Origin: Quillaja saponaria
Taxonomy: Eukaryota; Streptophyta; Magnoliopsida; Fabales; Quillajaceae
DNA length: 64,000 nucleotides
NCBI GenBank assembly: GCA_029379385.1
Contig: CM055618.1
Location: 1,312,134 to 1,376,133, forward strand
Direction: 5' to 3'
The notes beneath the pieces are model-generated. The model was not told the origin of the DNA. It did not search any database and was given only the letters and a program-made list of their open reading frames with translations. Below, piece after piece: positions 46,765 through 58,297 of the stretch. Numbering within the stretch: the first letter of the stretch is position 1; each line of letters opens with the position of its first letter. Position numbers and translations under genes: made by a program.

Positions 46765-49100
46765 TATCCTCCACTTCCTACTTTGCTTTCATAGCATGAC
46801 CACGTTAGCCAACCAATCAGGGTAATACCTCCCTGATAAAACCCGCCTCCAATAATTTAGATACCTCTTCTTGAATAGCTTCTTGCCTATCCGAAGCAAA
46901 ATTTCTCTTCTTCTGCCTAATTGGCCTGGAGTCTACCTTGACACTTAATCTGTGATGTATGACAGAAGGATCAATTCCTAGCATGTCCTTGGCCGACCAA
47001 GCAAAGGCCGATGAATTTTCTCTTAGGACCGATATCAAAGCTTCTCTTACCTCTTGCTCCAATTCTGTACCTACCAGAATGGTCTTTTCCAGATTACCCT
47101 CAAATAGATTAACTAGCTTGAACTTGTACACTGAATCCGTTCTTCTCTGTATATCCATCCATTTATCCGGCCTAGCATCTCTAATGTCATCCGTGTGTAG
47201 GATCTCAAGTAGATTTTGCGCATAGACTGGCAAAATAGCACTGTCGTGCTACTCGCTAATTTCTTCGCAAAGTACCAACTTCTTGAGAGGTCAGGAATTT
47301 TAAACAAACATGCCAGGATGAAGGTACTGATCCTTGCAACGGTCGACCTAGTATGACATTGTAAGCCGATGGTAATTTCACCACGTAGAAATTACAACAT
47401 TACCATTTTCTTTAGACCCTCATCATTCAATGTAACTGGTAGCTTGACTGAGCCTTCCATATCTACTGCTTCACCGTTGAATCCTACCAACGAGTCCTCG
47501 AACGGCTTCAGTGTTTGCTTAGAGATCCCCATTTGTTAAAAGCATTTGGAGTACATGATGTCAGTCGAGCTCTCGTTGTCAATCAAGACTCTCTGCACCT
47601 GATAATTGGTGATCTTTGTGAGCACTATCAAAGCATCTTCGTGAGGAGTCTCGATCCCCATTAGATCCTCATCAGAAAAAGTTATGACTTTCGAGAGATT
47701 CCCTTCTCTTGATTTCTTAGGTCCCAACTCTATCGATAGTGGCCTCCTTCTTTCCGACGACGTTCTATTTGACGACGAAAATTCACTTATGATTGTGTGT
47801 ATTACTTCCACTACAGTCCTCCCATCCTCGGGAGACCTTTGAGGTCTTCTGGTATCATCCACATTTTTTCTAGTATATCTAGGTTGCTCAAGACGACGAG
47901 AAGAATGCTCGCCTCGAGACCCGAGATCTTGGTGTGCCCTCTTGGACCCTTCTCGCTGAATGAACTTTGTCATACAACCTTTCCTAATCAACTTCTCTAT
48001 CTCATCTCTTATTGTATAATAATTCTCTGTATCATGTCTCGGACTTCTTTGGAACAAACAAAATTGCGAGTGGTCAACATTTTTGGCTACTAATTTTGGG
48101 GTGGACAGCCAAAAAGAACATGTTGTTCAGGTATTATTTAGCTGTTTATAATTCTCGTATCTTTATCGAGGAGGTGTTCGTTCTCTCATTTCTTTTTCTT
48201 TCCTTTGACAACCGGCTCGACCATTGCGATGCTCAGGCAAGCGCTGCCTTTTGAGAAACTGGTATAAGGGTGCTACCAGATCGTTATCGACTTTTTCCGC
48301 ATTGATATACTCCTCCACTCTTTTCATGAGCTCTTCTAAAGTCTTGTGGGTTCTTATGTTCAAATTGTTCCTAAATTCAGATTTCTTCAGGCCAGCTCTC
48401 AAAGCAATTATCACCACTTGGGGATTTACATCCTCCACTTTCAAAGTGACAAGAGATAAGTGGCGTCCTTCTATTGGTCATAAAATGACGTTTGAATTGA
48501 GAAACCAATTGTCCAAAGGAATAAATGGAATCCTGTTTGAGTTGAGCAAACCACCATCTCGCGCTACCTCTTAAAGTAGAGCCGAAAACTCTACACATCA
48601 CCTAGTCAGGAACGCTATGTAATAACATAGGAGATTCAAATCCGATCACAAAATTATCAGGATCGAAAGTTTCATGGTATTGCTCAAAAGCTGGGATTTT
48701 AACCCCTTGAGGGATAGGGCAGTCGGTTACGTTTTTGGTAAAAGGATGATGAGCTTTGATGTGTTCGACGGGGTCCTCGACCCTTGGTTCCGCCCTAACT
48801 TCGGCCATCCGACCACTCCTCGAACTTTCAACCAAATCTTCAAATTGGATTCTCCGCTGGGCCTTAAGGGGTGACCTCTCAACTTATATAGTCGAGATTT
48901 CTCCTGAAAAGGTCATAATCTCAACGAACTACTTTTGAGTGACCGGAGTGTCGGGATATGGAATGGGAGCAGGAAGCGACACTCCCTCCACGCCTTTTCC
49001 CATTCTCGACCTACGTTGTTCCTCAAACCCTTTTTCTTGGTTCTCCATGTCGATCATGAGTAGGTAAGCTAAATCAAATAGCTTCCCACGGACGGCACCA
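46765..49100 (-). pseudogene. Ty3/gypsy gag-protease-RT start, right arm, broken
   Basis: Mirror of the left arm on minus: gag (48835-48602, 48601-48377, 48444-48163), linker and protease region (48057-47536, with VLIDNESSTDIMYSKC) and RT start (47233-46817). Frames are longer than in the left arm but still broken by frameshifts. After the LTR the minus strand has TTGGTGCCGTCCGTGGGAAG (about 49099-49080), the primer-binding-site-like sequence that the left arm has lost. Confidence 0.8.
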
Positions 49101-49499
49101 ATGTTATTGTCAAGTTAATCTGCACGGGTTACTAGAGCGGACGGTCTCAAACTAGTATTTGTGGTCAACGTGTTTCGACGGTGTCTTGGAGACTAGGTGA
49201 CCTATCGACCTCGTGTCCTGCAAAATAGAGGATGGGAGTTAGGTCCTGGGTGAACTCCCTAAACCCTCGGATGATTAAGTCAGAAGAAGAAGAACTAAGT
49301 AAATGGGTTGATGAGAAATAAGTTAGACTTTTCACTTGACTTTCTCCTTTTTTCTCTCTGCCTTTCTCTGAGGAACATAACATGTATATATAGGGGAGGA
49401 GAGCACCATCACAGGCTACCTGAATTGTACAATCTACCAAGTAGAGGAGTAACCACCACGTGACATGCTCTCAAAGGATGTAATTATATTATAATAACA

Positions 49500-51150
49500 C
49501 CTATGATTCTAGAGCTTTTTTTTTTTTTTTTTCCCATAAAGTTCTCTGGAAGATGGTTAGTTTATTTTAATCTCCAATTTAATCCATGTGGTGAATGCAT
49601 CCATGGAGATTATTTTACTCTAATCAGTATTTCTATGGGATCATCAATATTAATTAGAACCATCTATAGACAAACCTTTAGGCTTCTCTTGAGCGTTTAC
49701 CTTATGCTGAAAGCCACTGCATAGAGATATGAAGGTCATAAATTTTGAATTTGCCAAGCTGCCTGTAAGTTCATTGAGACTTGGGTTGTTGCATTACTCT
49801 GTGAAGTGTATAATGGAAGTAGCAAATTGCTTGTGAAGCATTTTCGCAGCAATTTTTGAAAATGAGTGATATCTTGGGTTTTCTTCTTACCTGTGACAAA
49901 TTTACTGCAGTTGTCTGATTAGATAATATTGATGGTGCTAATCAGAACATGTTTGTTGCATATATGGGTCTCAATACGGGTTTCTAGGTATTTTGTTGTA
50001 GTTTGCTACAATCTCTTATTAACGTGAAATTTATTAAGCCCATTCATGTTTTTTGTTTTTCTCTTACTATTTTTCTAGAGGTGGATGAATAGAAATGAGA
50101 GACGAGAACAGTGTATGCTTGGTACCAGAACTGATCTTGTAATACACTAATACGTGTTTGGCGAATGTAGTTGGAGTGGTTGAATGGGAGATTATTTAAT
50201 CTTTCTAGCTTTGGAACTAGAATTGGTTGTGGGCTAAGTTCAACAAATTTGGTTTCTAATATATATTATTTGGAAATTCCTTGACAAAAGGCCTAATTTG
50301 TTCTCTGTTATGTGTAGAAATTGTAAGAATCCAAATTCTTATTTGCATATTTCATTAAATAATTTATTACCATAATGTCATTTTCAAATTAATTTAAAAA
50401 AACACAACTCAAGCTTGCTTGGTGGATGAGTCAAGTTTCTTGTTATTTTTTTTATTTTTCTTCAAGTCAGTGAGTGAAAAATTATTAGTTATATGCATAT
50501 GCATATATTGGTACGTACTGATAAAATAAAATAAATACTATAGGCAATATGATCAATGGCATGGAATATACAAAATACAATTTGGAAGCTCTTGTTTTGA
50601 CGTGTCATCCGGACACGCTAATAGTTAACAAGCGTCAGTGTTTCTTCTCTGTGTTTCAAAGGTGTGAGAGCTTGAAACGCAACTGATATCAAATGAGGAA
50701 ACTGACAAATATAAAAATCCTATAATCTTATCAATATCATTATTAGAGCAATGAAATTTGAAAATCACGAAGCAGCTGGAAGCTAAGGTAACCTACTAAT
50801 TCCAAAATTAGCCACGTACACCTTTTTCTACTTGCTGTGTCTTATTTGACATATCAATTTTGAACTCCTGTTCTTTACCAAATAAATATTTATACTACTG
50901 TATTAAAGCATAAATTGTCCTGAGAATCAATAAACTCAAACTGATTAAAAAAAAAAAACTGCAAAAGATGAAGGTGTGAGAAAACCCTATTTTTCTTTGT
51001 ATTATATAGAATATTATAGTTAATAAGATTGTGTTACATGTTATAATGAGATATGATGATGTATGTTATAATATTAATAAGATAATTATAATAGCAATTA
51101 TAGTTCATATTAGAGTGTTATGACACGTGTCGTCCTAAAATTGTAACTAA
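49500..51150. other. SPT4 3' region and spacer, composite copy 2
   Basis: From 49500 the sequence rejoins that of copy 1 at about 26877 ('cctatgattcta'). It continues in parallel to 51060, where copy 1 is interrupted by the CACTA-like insertion. No coding sequence was recognised. Confidence 0.65.
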
Positions 51151-51752
51151 TTAACTGTATCATTAATCCTCTTAGCCCTATAAGCTAAGTGAATCCAACT
51201 TGTAGTCCGCAAATGTTTCTTTTCAAAGTCTGTTACCAACTTCATTATGAGGGAGGCTGCTCGGCCTACAAAAGCATAGGCAACAAGAGATACATTAAGC
51301 AATATATCCCGGTGTAGGGATGTTGCCTCACATAAGTTATGGGTCACGGGTGTATCTCGAAGTAAGAATGTTGGCTTGCACAACAATGGATTAATGAACC
51401 TGCCAAAAATGGATGGTACAAGGATTATGTTTATCCATGTTTTATATAGAGAATGTTTATTATTAGTAGATTTTTAAAATAGAAGAAGAAATTGCAATTC
51501 TAACTCTGAAAATGAAAACAATTGCAACTTGTATTCCCATATAAAACGAATGGCAGGTATATTCTATATTTGGTAATCACTGGTTTTGGATTTAAAGCTA
51601 ATGTTGTAAACAAAAAGTTATTTTATTTATCTTATAGTTATTTATTTTTCGTTGTGCCACATACATGGGCATACATGATCACAATCTTATTTAGGGTGGA
51701 CATTATTAATTAATCAGTCCTTATTAAGCCAATGATCTTGTTGATAGATTGA
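51151..51752. other. Spacer of composite copy 2, with a short minisatellite
   Basis: 51305-51395 has about two copies of the 48-base minisatellite. 51390-51752 is the spacer repeat found inverted at 1556-2085. The stretch probably contains the 3' UTR of the minus-strand DEFL at 51753. Confidence 0.55.
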
Positions 51753-52118
51753 TCAACAAAACCGAGTGCAAAAGCATTGTAACCCAATGCATCCACCGCC
51801 CAGATTGCCCTCTAGACTGCTACAGAAACCACGACATTGGACGTTTCCTGTGACTGCCGATGCATGCACCTCTGAAGGTACCACTAAGTACGTTGCAAGT
51901 TCTTCCCTCTGCAATCTGCATCACCTTCGTATCTGTTTTTACATATATAGTATGTATTTCAATCAAAACACTGTGAATAATAATTTAAAATAAAATAAAA
52001 GCAAAATAACATAATAAATATTTGATCTAGTGGGTACTCTGAAATCTTAATTATTACCAGTAGCAAAGACAATGAGAATCAGCAAGAAGAACAAACCAAG
52101 TGATTTCTTTATCTCCAT
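51753..52118 (-). pseudogene. DEFL pseudogene, 'EIKK' subtype, single-base frameshift
   Basis: Exon 1 (52118-52058) is intact: MEIKKSLGLF start, hydrophobic signal, phase-1 donor. Exon 2 (51932-51753) is 180 bases, one more than in the intact paralogue at 56427-56605. The extra base lies just after the CIG that follows Cys2, so the frame shifts and soon stops at a TAG. Beyond the insertion all remaining cysteine codons are preserved in the original frame through CFCTRFC and TGA. The decay appears recent, given the otherwise clean exons and the conserved TATA-containing upstream sequence near 52150. Confidence 0.85.
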
Positions 52119-53734
52119 GATCGACGACTATAGACTCTTCAATTTTGGTGGTGGTGGATATATAATGTATTCAATTAATACAACCCTTTGGTTTGTGATT
52201 GTCGGTGACGGTGCAAAGAGAACAAACAGAACTTGTCATTTGTAGAAAAATAGAAATCCCAATTAAGATGTTACTTCAGAGTTGAATATCAAAACTGACA
52301 AATTACACCGAAAACCAGTTACACAGTGGCATGCATATATGCTGTCACTCATCTCGTCTTCACATGCACATTTTATCTCTATTACATACATATGTCGATT
52401 TTTCCATTAGTTATCAACTAAAAAAACAATATAAATCCTTTGTTTGAGTTATTGCCACATTAACTTGCCAAATATTTTAAATACGAACAAATTACGATCA
52501 ATTGCAATGATAATATAAAATAGAACTTAGTTATTAATGTAAATAAATTTTTAGACACAAAAACTCTCAAATAAGGAAAACCATAAACTTCTAAGGAAGA
52601 AGCACCAAAAAATCTCATTTGTGATAAGTACCACAAGAAACTCAAAATTTTCTATAAGAATAATACAAATTTGAGGTCAGTTTATACAAAATAAAAAAAA
52701 TTTAAAAAAAAAGTAGGAAATATCTAGATCTAGGGGCTACCGCCAAGAGAATATGTGACGGCAGCTCCTGCCCACAAGTTCTTGAGAGTTTGGAGAAAAA
52801 GAAAGAGAATTATACTTTTTTCTATTTTTACTACTAAATAACAAATATTTTTAGTTAGTAATTAAACCTATAAAACGATTTTTGCCTCAAAAATTGTAAT
52901 AAAGTGAAAAACTACGTAGAAACGATGTGACTATTATTTAGCTAGGGTTCTTTGATTTTAAGTTGGGCTGTTAAAGTTATATTTTGTTTAATTGGGTTAA
53001 GTACTGAAACTTAGGCTATCTATATTGTTTGAGGTCATTTAATATAAGATGGGTAAAAACAAACAACCCACTATTTAAAACCCATATTTTATAACAGATA
53101 CTAATTTATTAATCGAGTTAGTTGATTGAGCACCAAAAAATACAATACCCAGAAAACTGACTTGATCCAATATGAAATAAAAAAACCTAACTGAATTCAA
53201 AGTTGAGATTTTCGGTTTGGGTCGGTTTTGGTTGATATCTGTTGGGTTTGAGGTGGGTATTTTGTTTATCAGGTCATATATAGATCACCCCTAACTTGGA
53301 GAAGCTTCTAGATGCCTTTTTGTTTTAAATTTCTCGTGTGTGTCATTTTGCGTTCCACAAGTCAGGTCATTATTTCTTGTCCCTAGGATCTTAGGTAAAA
53401 TACACAAATGATGGACTCGTGGCATTGCTACTGGGCACATCTTGCAAGGCATAGCTAGGGTACCTATATATGCTCAATTGCTCAGTTTTGCTTTCATCCC
53501 TTTCACACTTATTATAGGTATGACCTCTCAGACTCGAACTCTTTTCATTTACATGTTTGTCATTATGTCATGTAGTTTTGAATTCGTTCCTTCTAACTAA
53601 ACCTATATGGTGCTTGGGATGCTGGCAACGTGGTCGATAGGTGATTGTCCTACAACCCAAGTCTAGGTCGGCTACTATGTCTGAACCCGCTAAGATATAT
53701 TTATCGCTAGGAGTACGGAAGCTTATAATGAGCA
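52119..53734. other. Upstream region of the frameshifted DEFL and intergenic sequence
   Basis: 52119-52555 and 52755-52940 match 56784-57290 and 58310-58490, split there by an insertion. 52950-53734 is unmatched and has no gene that I recognise. Confidence 0.45.
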
Positions 53735-54018
53735 CGACGTTGTGTTCTTGCTACTCCTTGTCTTAGCTGCTCGTAAGACTTCTTTTATAATGATTAATTG
53801 ATCTATTTTCTATTTTTTTTTCTTTTTTTAATAATGGATACATGCGTGCAGATGAGCTAGGGTACAAATTGAGGTGAAAATTTGTCAATTTCCCAGTGGA
53901 AAGTTCCAGAATCGATCTACAACGATGGAGCTTGAAGCTAGGTCTGCCGACTTGAAGACGATTCACCGTTGGTGGACTTTGTCAAGATTTCAGATGCTTT
54001 TGCTAAACGAATTGTTAA
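53735..54018 (+). pseudogene. DEFL pseudogene, 'HADEL' subtype copy 3
   Basis: Exon 1 survives only as its last 38 bases or so (53735-53772, TTCTTGCTACTCCTTGTC ending before donor GTAAGA); the ATG is lost. Exon 2 (53852-54018) has at least two single-base losses. One is near its start, and another removes part of the Cys2 codon. A TGT to TGA change further destroys the Cys3 codon. It is the most decayed of the three HADEL copies. Confidence 0.83.
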
Positions 54019-55090
54019 TTAATCTTAGTTTTTAGTATTAATCAAAGGTTTCAATAATGAATAACTAAATAACTACATTGTGAACGTGGAACTATTAGCT
54101 GACTGGCTAGCTTACAATAGTATTAGGTAAACTGTCTCCATGTATGGATACATATGATGGGCAGAGTTTTTCTTTAGTTTTCATTAATAAATCAATAAAT
54201 ATATATATGGAAACACCCTAAATATGGGAATTTGTTCACATGTTTTCATATGGTTCAGAACTTTTTTTTCCCAAAAAGTTCTGAACTTTGTTGATCTCTT
54301 CATATGACATTCTATATCTATATTAGAAAAGTTATTAGGAATTATATGGATTTTTTCTCTAAACTTTCACTAATTTTTCCTACAAACCAATTTGTAGGTA
54401 AAGAAACATTTTCTCAGAAATTACCAACAAACATAATGTATGGGTAAATCTAAATTTAATTGGTTCGCCATTAATGTTTTATATGTCTTTTACACTGAGC
54501 CTGAGTAGTTTTTTTTCATAGCTATGGTATCTGTCTCTCTATATATCTCATTCTGAGACCCCATCTCCTTCTCATCCTTTAAGTCTCAATCTAAGACTCT
54601 GACATCAATTCTGGAGGTCTCGGATAGAGATTAAGACTCAGTCTCTCTTGCGCAATCACAGTCCAACTTTCCTTTCTTGAGAGTTGGTAAGTTTGAATTT
54701 GATCAATTAAGGTGTCATTCACTTGACTGACATGCTAATGGTGGTCTTCTTATATAGGAAAACTCCATTGCCAAACTCAGTATATGATTTCAGAGAAAAT
54801 AAGTTGTTAAACAATATGAGATGTATAGAACAAAATATTTTACCTTTAGGGTTTTATCCCATTTATATAGAATATATTGTTTTTTCTCTAGATCACCAAA
54901 AATTAACATCAAGTACTCATTCTAATTACCTTGCACTGAGAGAGAGACATGGAAAAAGGAAGCCATTGCCGGTAGATATAGACGAAAAAATGTGATAATG
55001 CATTAGAAATCAAAATTTTGGGTTTGTAACATTTGTTAGTCAAATTACTATTATAACCTTCAATTTTAAGTTTTGAATAAAAGTAAAAGT
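54019..55090. other. DEFL 3' flank of composite copy 3, with SPT4 deleted
   Basis: It follows 41250-42490 closely, including the block absent from copy 1. At about 55085-55095 it switches directly to the sequence found downstream of SPT4 in the other copies (27965 and 50830, 'tgctgtgtgtc'). The whole SPT4 gene and its transposons are missing. Confidence 0.75.
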
Positions 55091-56426
55091 CAAACCTACA
55101 TGCTGTGTGTCCTGTTTGTCATATCAATTGAACTTCGGCTATTTATCAAAAATAATATTTATACTAAAGTAAGTATAATCAGAGTAAACAAGATTTAGTC
55201 TCTTTATATAAAATATTATGACCAATAAGATTATGCCAAGGTGTTATAAAGTTAATCAGATTATAATATAGACAGTTACAGTCATACTAGGACATGACGA
55301 TATATGTTATAATATTAATAGGATAATTATGATAGCATTTATAGTTCGAATTATACCATTATGCAATGTGTCATCCTATAATTGGCTAGAACCAAATTTA
55401 CTGTATATTAGTCCCCTCATACAATAAGCAAAGTGAATCGAGCTTCTAGTATGCAAATATTTCATTTCAAAGTATGTTTCTCAACCTCATTTGTGAGGGA
55501 GGCTGCTCGACGTCATTTACACTATGTTTACCAAAGTATAGGCAAAAAATATATTAAGTAATATATATATATATATATATATAAAGGGATTATAATAAGA
55601 ATAAATCAGCTTGATATAATGATAAAAACTTGATATTTCACATTGGTGATAAGATAGATTGTATACCTTCTTGAGTGCATTTACCCTTTTACTAAGAAAC
55701 CTATTTGTTGAGGTTGGTTTGAGAGCTTGTGCTAGTGTGAATTTTGATCTTCATGAGAATTGGCTTGTAGAAAAATGACTTACAGATGCATCCTACTATA
55801 GGGATGTTGCCTCGCGTGAGTTATGGGCCGTAGGTGTATCCTAAATTAGAGATATTGGCTCTCACGACATTTGGGTCGCGGGTGTATCCCATTTCAAGTT
55901 GTTGTCTCGCACAACATTGGCTCCACATACAGGCATATCTTGTTTTCAGAGTGGTAAACATTCTCGTGTCATCCATTAGAGGTCAGTATGTACAATATTA
56001 ATCTAATCAAGAAGATATCTTAAGTCACAATAATAGCTTGATTATCAAGATAATAAACCTACCAATAACGGATAGTACAAGGATTATGTTTATTTATGTT
56101 ATAGAGAATGTTTGAAAATTGAACATTAATTCTTATTAGTATCTTTCTGAAAATGGAAGAAGAAATTGCAATTCTAACTCTGAAAATGAAAACAATTGCA
56201 ACTTGTATTCCAATATAAAACGAGCGGCAGGCATATTCTATATTTTGTAATCAGTGGTTTTGGATTTGAAGAGAATGTTGTACACAAAAAGTTGTTTTAT
56301 TTATCATATAGTTACTCAATTTTCCTTCTAACACATAAGTGGAAGTACATAATCACAATTTTATTTATGGACAACATTATTAATTAATCGGTCCTTATTA
56401 AGCCAAGGATCTTGTTGATGGATTGA
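55091..56426. other. Spacer of composite copy 3
   Basis: It matches 39600-40690 and 51060-51752. It has about 3.5 copies of the 48-base minisatellite (55790-55945) and a (TA)n run near 55561-55581. No gene. Confidence 0.6.
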
Positions 56427-56783
56427 TCAACAAAATCGAGTGCAAAAGCATTGTAATCCAATGCATCCACCGTTCAGATTGCCTTCCAGTCTGCTGCAAA
56501 GAAAACCACATTGGGCGTTCCCTGTCACGCCGATGCATGCACCTCCGAAGGTACCACTAAGTACGTTACAAGTCCTTGCTTCAGCAATCTGCATCACCTT
56601 CGTATCTGTTTTTACATACATGTCATGTCGTTCAATCAACACAATGTGAATAATTATTTAAAAGAAAAATAACATAATAAATATTCTATTTGATCGAGAG
56701 GGTACTTTTAAATCTTGATTACCAGCAACAAAGACTATGAGAATCAGCAAGAAGAACAACCCAAGGGGTTTCTTTATCTCCAT
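56427..56783 (-). CDS. Plant defensin-like secreted peptide, intact two-exon gene ('EIKK' subtype)
   Basis: Exon 1 is 56783-56723 and exon 2 56605-56427, joined in phase 1 across a 117-base intron; the product is 79 residues. Residues 1-20 are a hydrophobic signal peptide (MEIKKPLGLF start); cleavage is likely near A30. Cysteines are at 33, 44, 53, 57, 68, 73, 75 and 79, with CxxxC (53/57), CxC (73/75) and the gamma-core GCIGLQC. The Cys2-Cys3 loop has eight residues instead of the five in this cluster's other intact genes. Expected role: secreted antimicrobial or signalling peptide. Exon 2 alone also has an upstream ATG (56642), but that start lies in the intron and would give no signal peptide. 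It is the only intact member of its subtype here. Confidence 0.9.
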
Positions 56784-56825
56784 GATCGACGACTATAGAC
56801 TCTTCCATTTTGGTGGTGGTGGTGG

Positions 56826-56832
56826 ATATATA
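56826..56832 (-). promoter_or_regulatory. TATA box of the minus-strand DEFL
   Basis: TATATAT on the minus strand, about 43 bases before the ATG, which implies a very short 5' UTR. It is followed by CCACCACCACC-type sequence. Conserved upstream of the frameshifted paralogue (about 52150). Confidence 0.5.
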
Positions 56833-57610
56833 ATGTATTCAATTAATACAACCCTTTGATTTGTGATTGTCGGTGACGGTGCAAAGAGAACAAACAAAAC
56901 TTGTCATTTGTAAAAAATAGAAATCCCAATTAAGTAAGATGTTGCTTCCCACCTTGCTTGCATCATTCAATTAATGCATCTATCTATAATTTCAGTACTT
57001 CATTACTTACAAAAATATCAAAACTGACAAATTACACCGAAAACCAGTTATACCGTGGCATGCATATATGCTCTCACTCATCTCGTCTTCACATGCACAT
57101 TTATCTCTATTACATGTATATGTCGATTTTTCCATTAGTATCACCTAAAAAACATAATTTAAGTCCTATGTTTGAGTTATTGCTACAATAACTTGCCAAA
57201 TAAATTAAATAGGAACAAATTACAATCAATCACGATGATAATATAAATTAAAACTTAGTTATTAATGTAATAAATTTTTTACAAGGTAAAGTTTAATTAT
57301 TAATTTTTTCATATAATATCACAAATGAACGTTAAAATACATAATTTCGTTTTACTACTTAATATGTCATTAATGTACTGCCATATAAAATCAAAAACAA
57401 ATTATTTTTAAAGTCAGAGATCTCCACCACAGGTTCTATAACAATCCAAAATGGGTCTTTCAATCGAAACATTAGATCGAAATTTCCCTAAGAAGAGAGA
57501 TAATAACTATTAGATTTTAGAATATAAAATAGAAATAGAGAGACACGTGGTTCAGCCATAAAATCTAATCCACTATAGGAAGAGACAATGTTATTCTATA
57601 GATTATAAGC

Positions 57611-58297
57611 ACTCAGTTCACACTTAATACAATATTGGTTCTTCCAAGCATCACTAGATAATCATAATCTATAAATAATTATAATATTAAATAATTATGA
57701 TAATCTAGTAATTACTATAGGATATGATTATGATAATACATATTGTTTTAAACTCAAATCTTTATCTTTATCCATATCCTTTTACATGCTCCCACAAAAT
57801 GAATGTCATGTGAAGAACATTCATCTTGAACATATGATAATGAGTGCTCTTTTGAGTATTTGTATCTTCTGATGCAATCATTAAATTGTGGCGTCTTACT
57901 ACGCCCAAAGGCCTAGTCCACGGGAATAGAGACAACATTATTCCCTTTTCTATTTTTAGTACTTTTTTCATATTTGTATCATTCTAATTATAGCAAATCA
58001 TGGCTTTCTTGTGGTTTCTCAAATGAGATTTTTTTTGCTTTCTCTTTGGGGGTTTATGGTTTTATTTATTTGGGAGTTTTTGTATCTTTGGTTCAATATT
58101 GTTAAGCGATATGTATATAAATAACGATTTTGAGTTTAAAATAATATGTAATATCATAATCAAAATCTTATAATAACTACTAGATTGTCATGATTATTTA
58201 ACATTGTAATTATCTCATAACTTATGATTATCTAGTGATACTTATAAATAGGAAGCACCAAAATTGTACTGAGTTGAGTTGAGTGTGTGAACTGGGT
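57611..58297. mobile_element. Foldback-type insertion upstream of the intact minus-strand DEFL
   Basis: 57611-57757 and 58108-58297 are inverted repeats of each other; shared landmarks are 'atcactagataatcata' and 'ttttaaactcaaa'. The paralogous region at 52555-52755 lacks them, so this is an insertion. The centre (57760-58100) holds no convincing gene. Confidence 0.65.

Larger units (their letters stand above)
44115..49499. mobile_element. Palindromic Ty3/gypsy element (two inverted 5' halves)
   Basis: The left arm (44115 to about 46757, plus) and right arm (49499 to about 46765, minus) are inverted copies. Each starts with the same LTR beginning TGTTA, then gag, a protease region and the start of reverse transcriptase. 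The left arm stops after FIREV-type sequence; the right arm continues about 70 bases to a KWRI-like point, forming the loop. The type is Tat/Ogre-like gypsy by the FAWxxKDMLGIDPSVIHHRL segment. The left arm lacks about 160 bases covering the LTR end and primer site. No target-site duplication is seen. A transcript across it could form a hairpin of about 2.6 kb. Confidence 0.85.

Noticed and set aside
56440..56649. Plus-strand frame of 69 codons
   Set aside because: It is antisense to exon 2 of the intact minus-strand DEFL; the cysteine pattern on minus is decisive.
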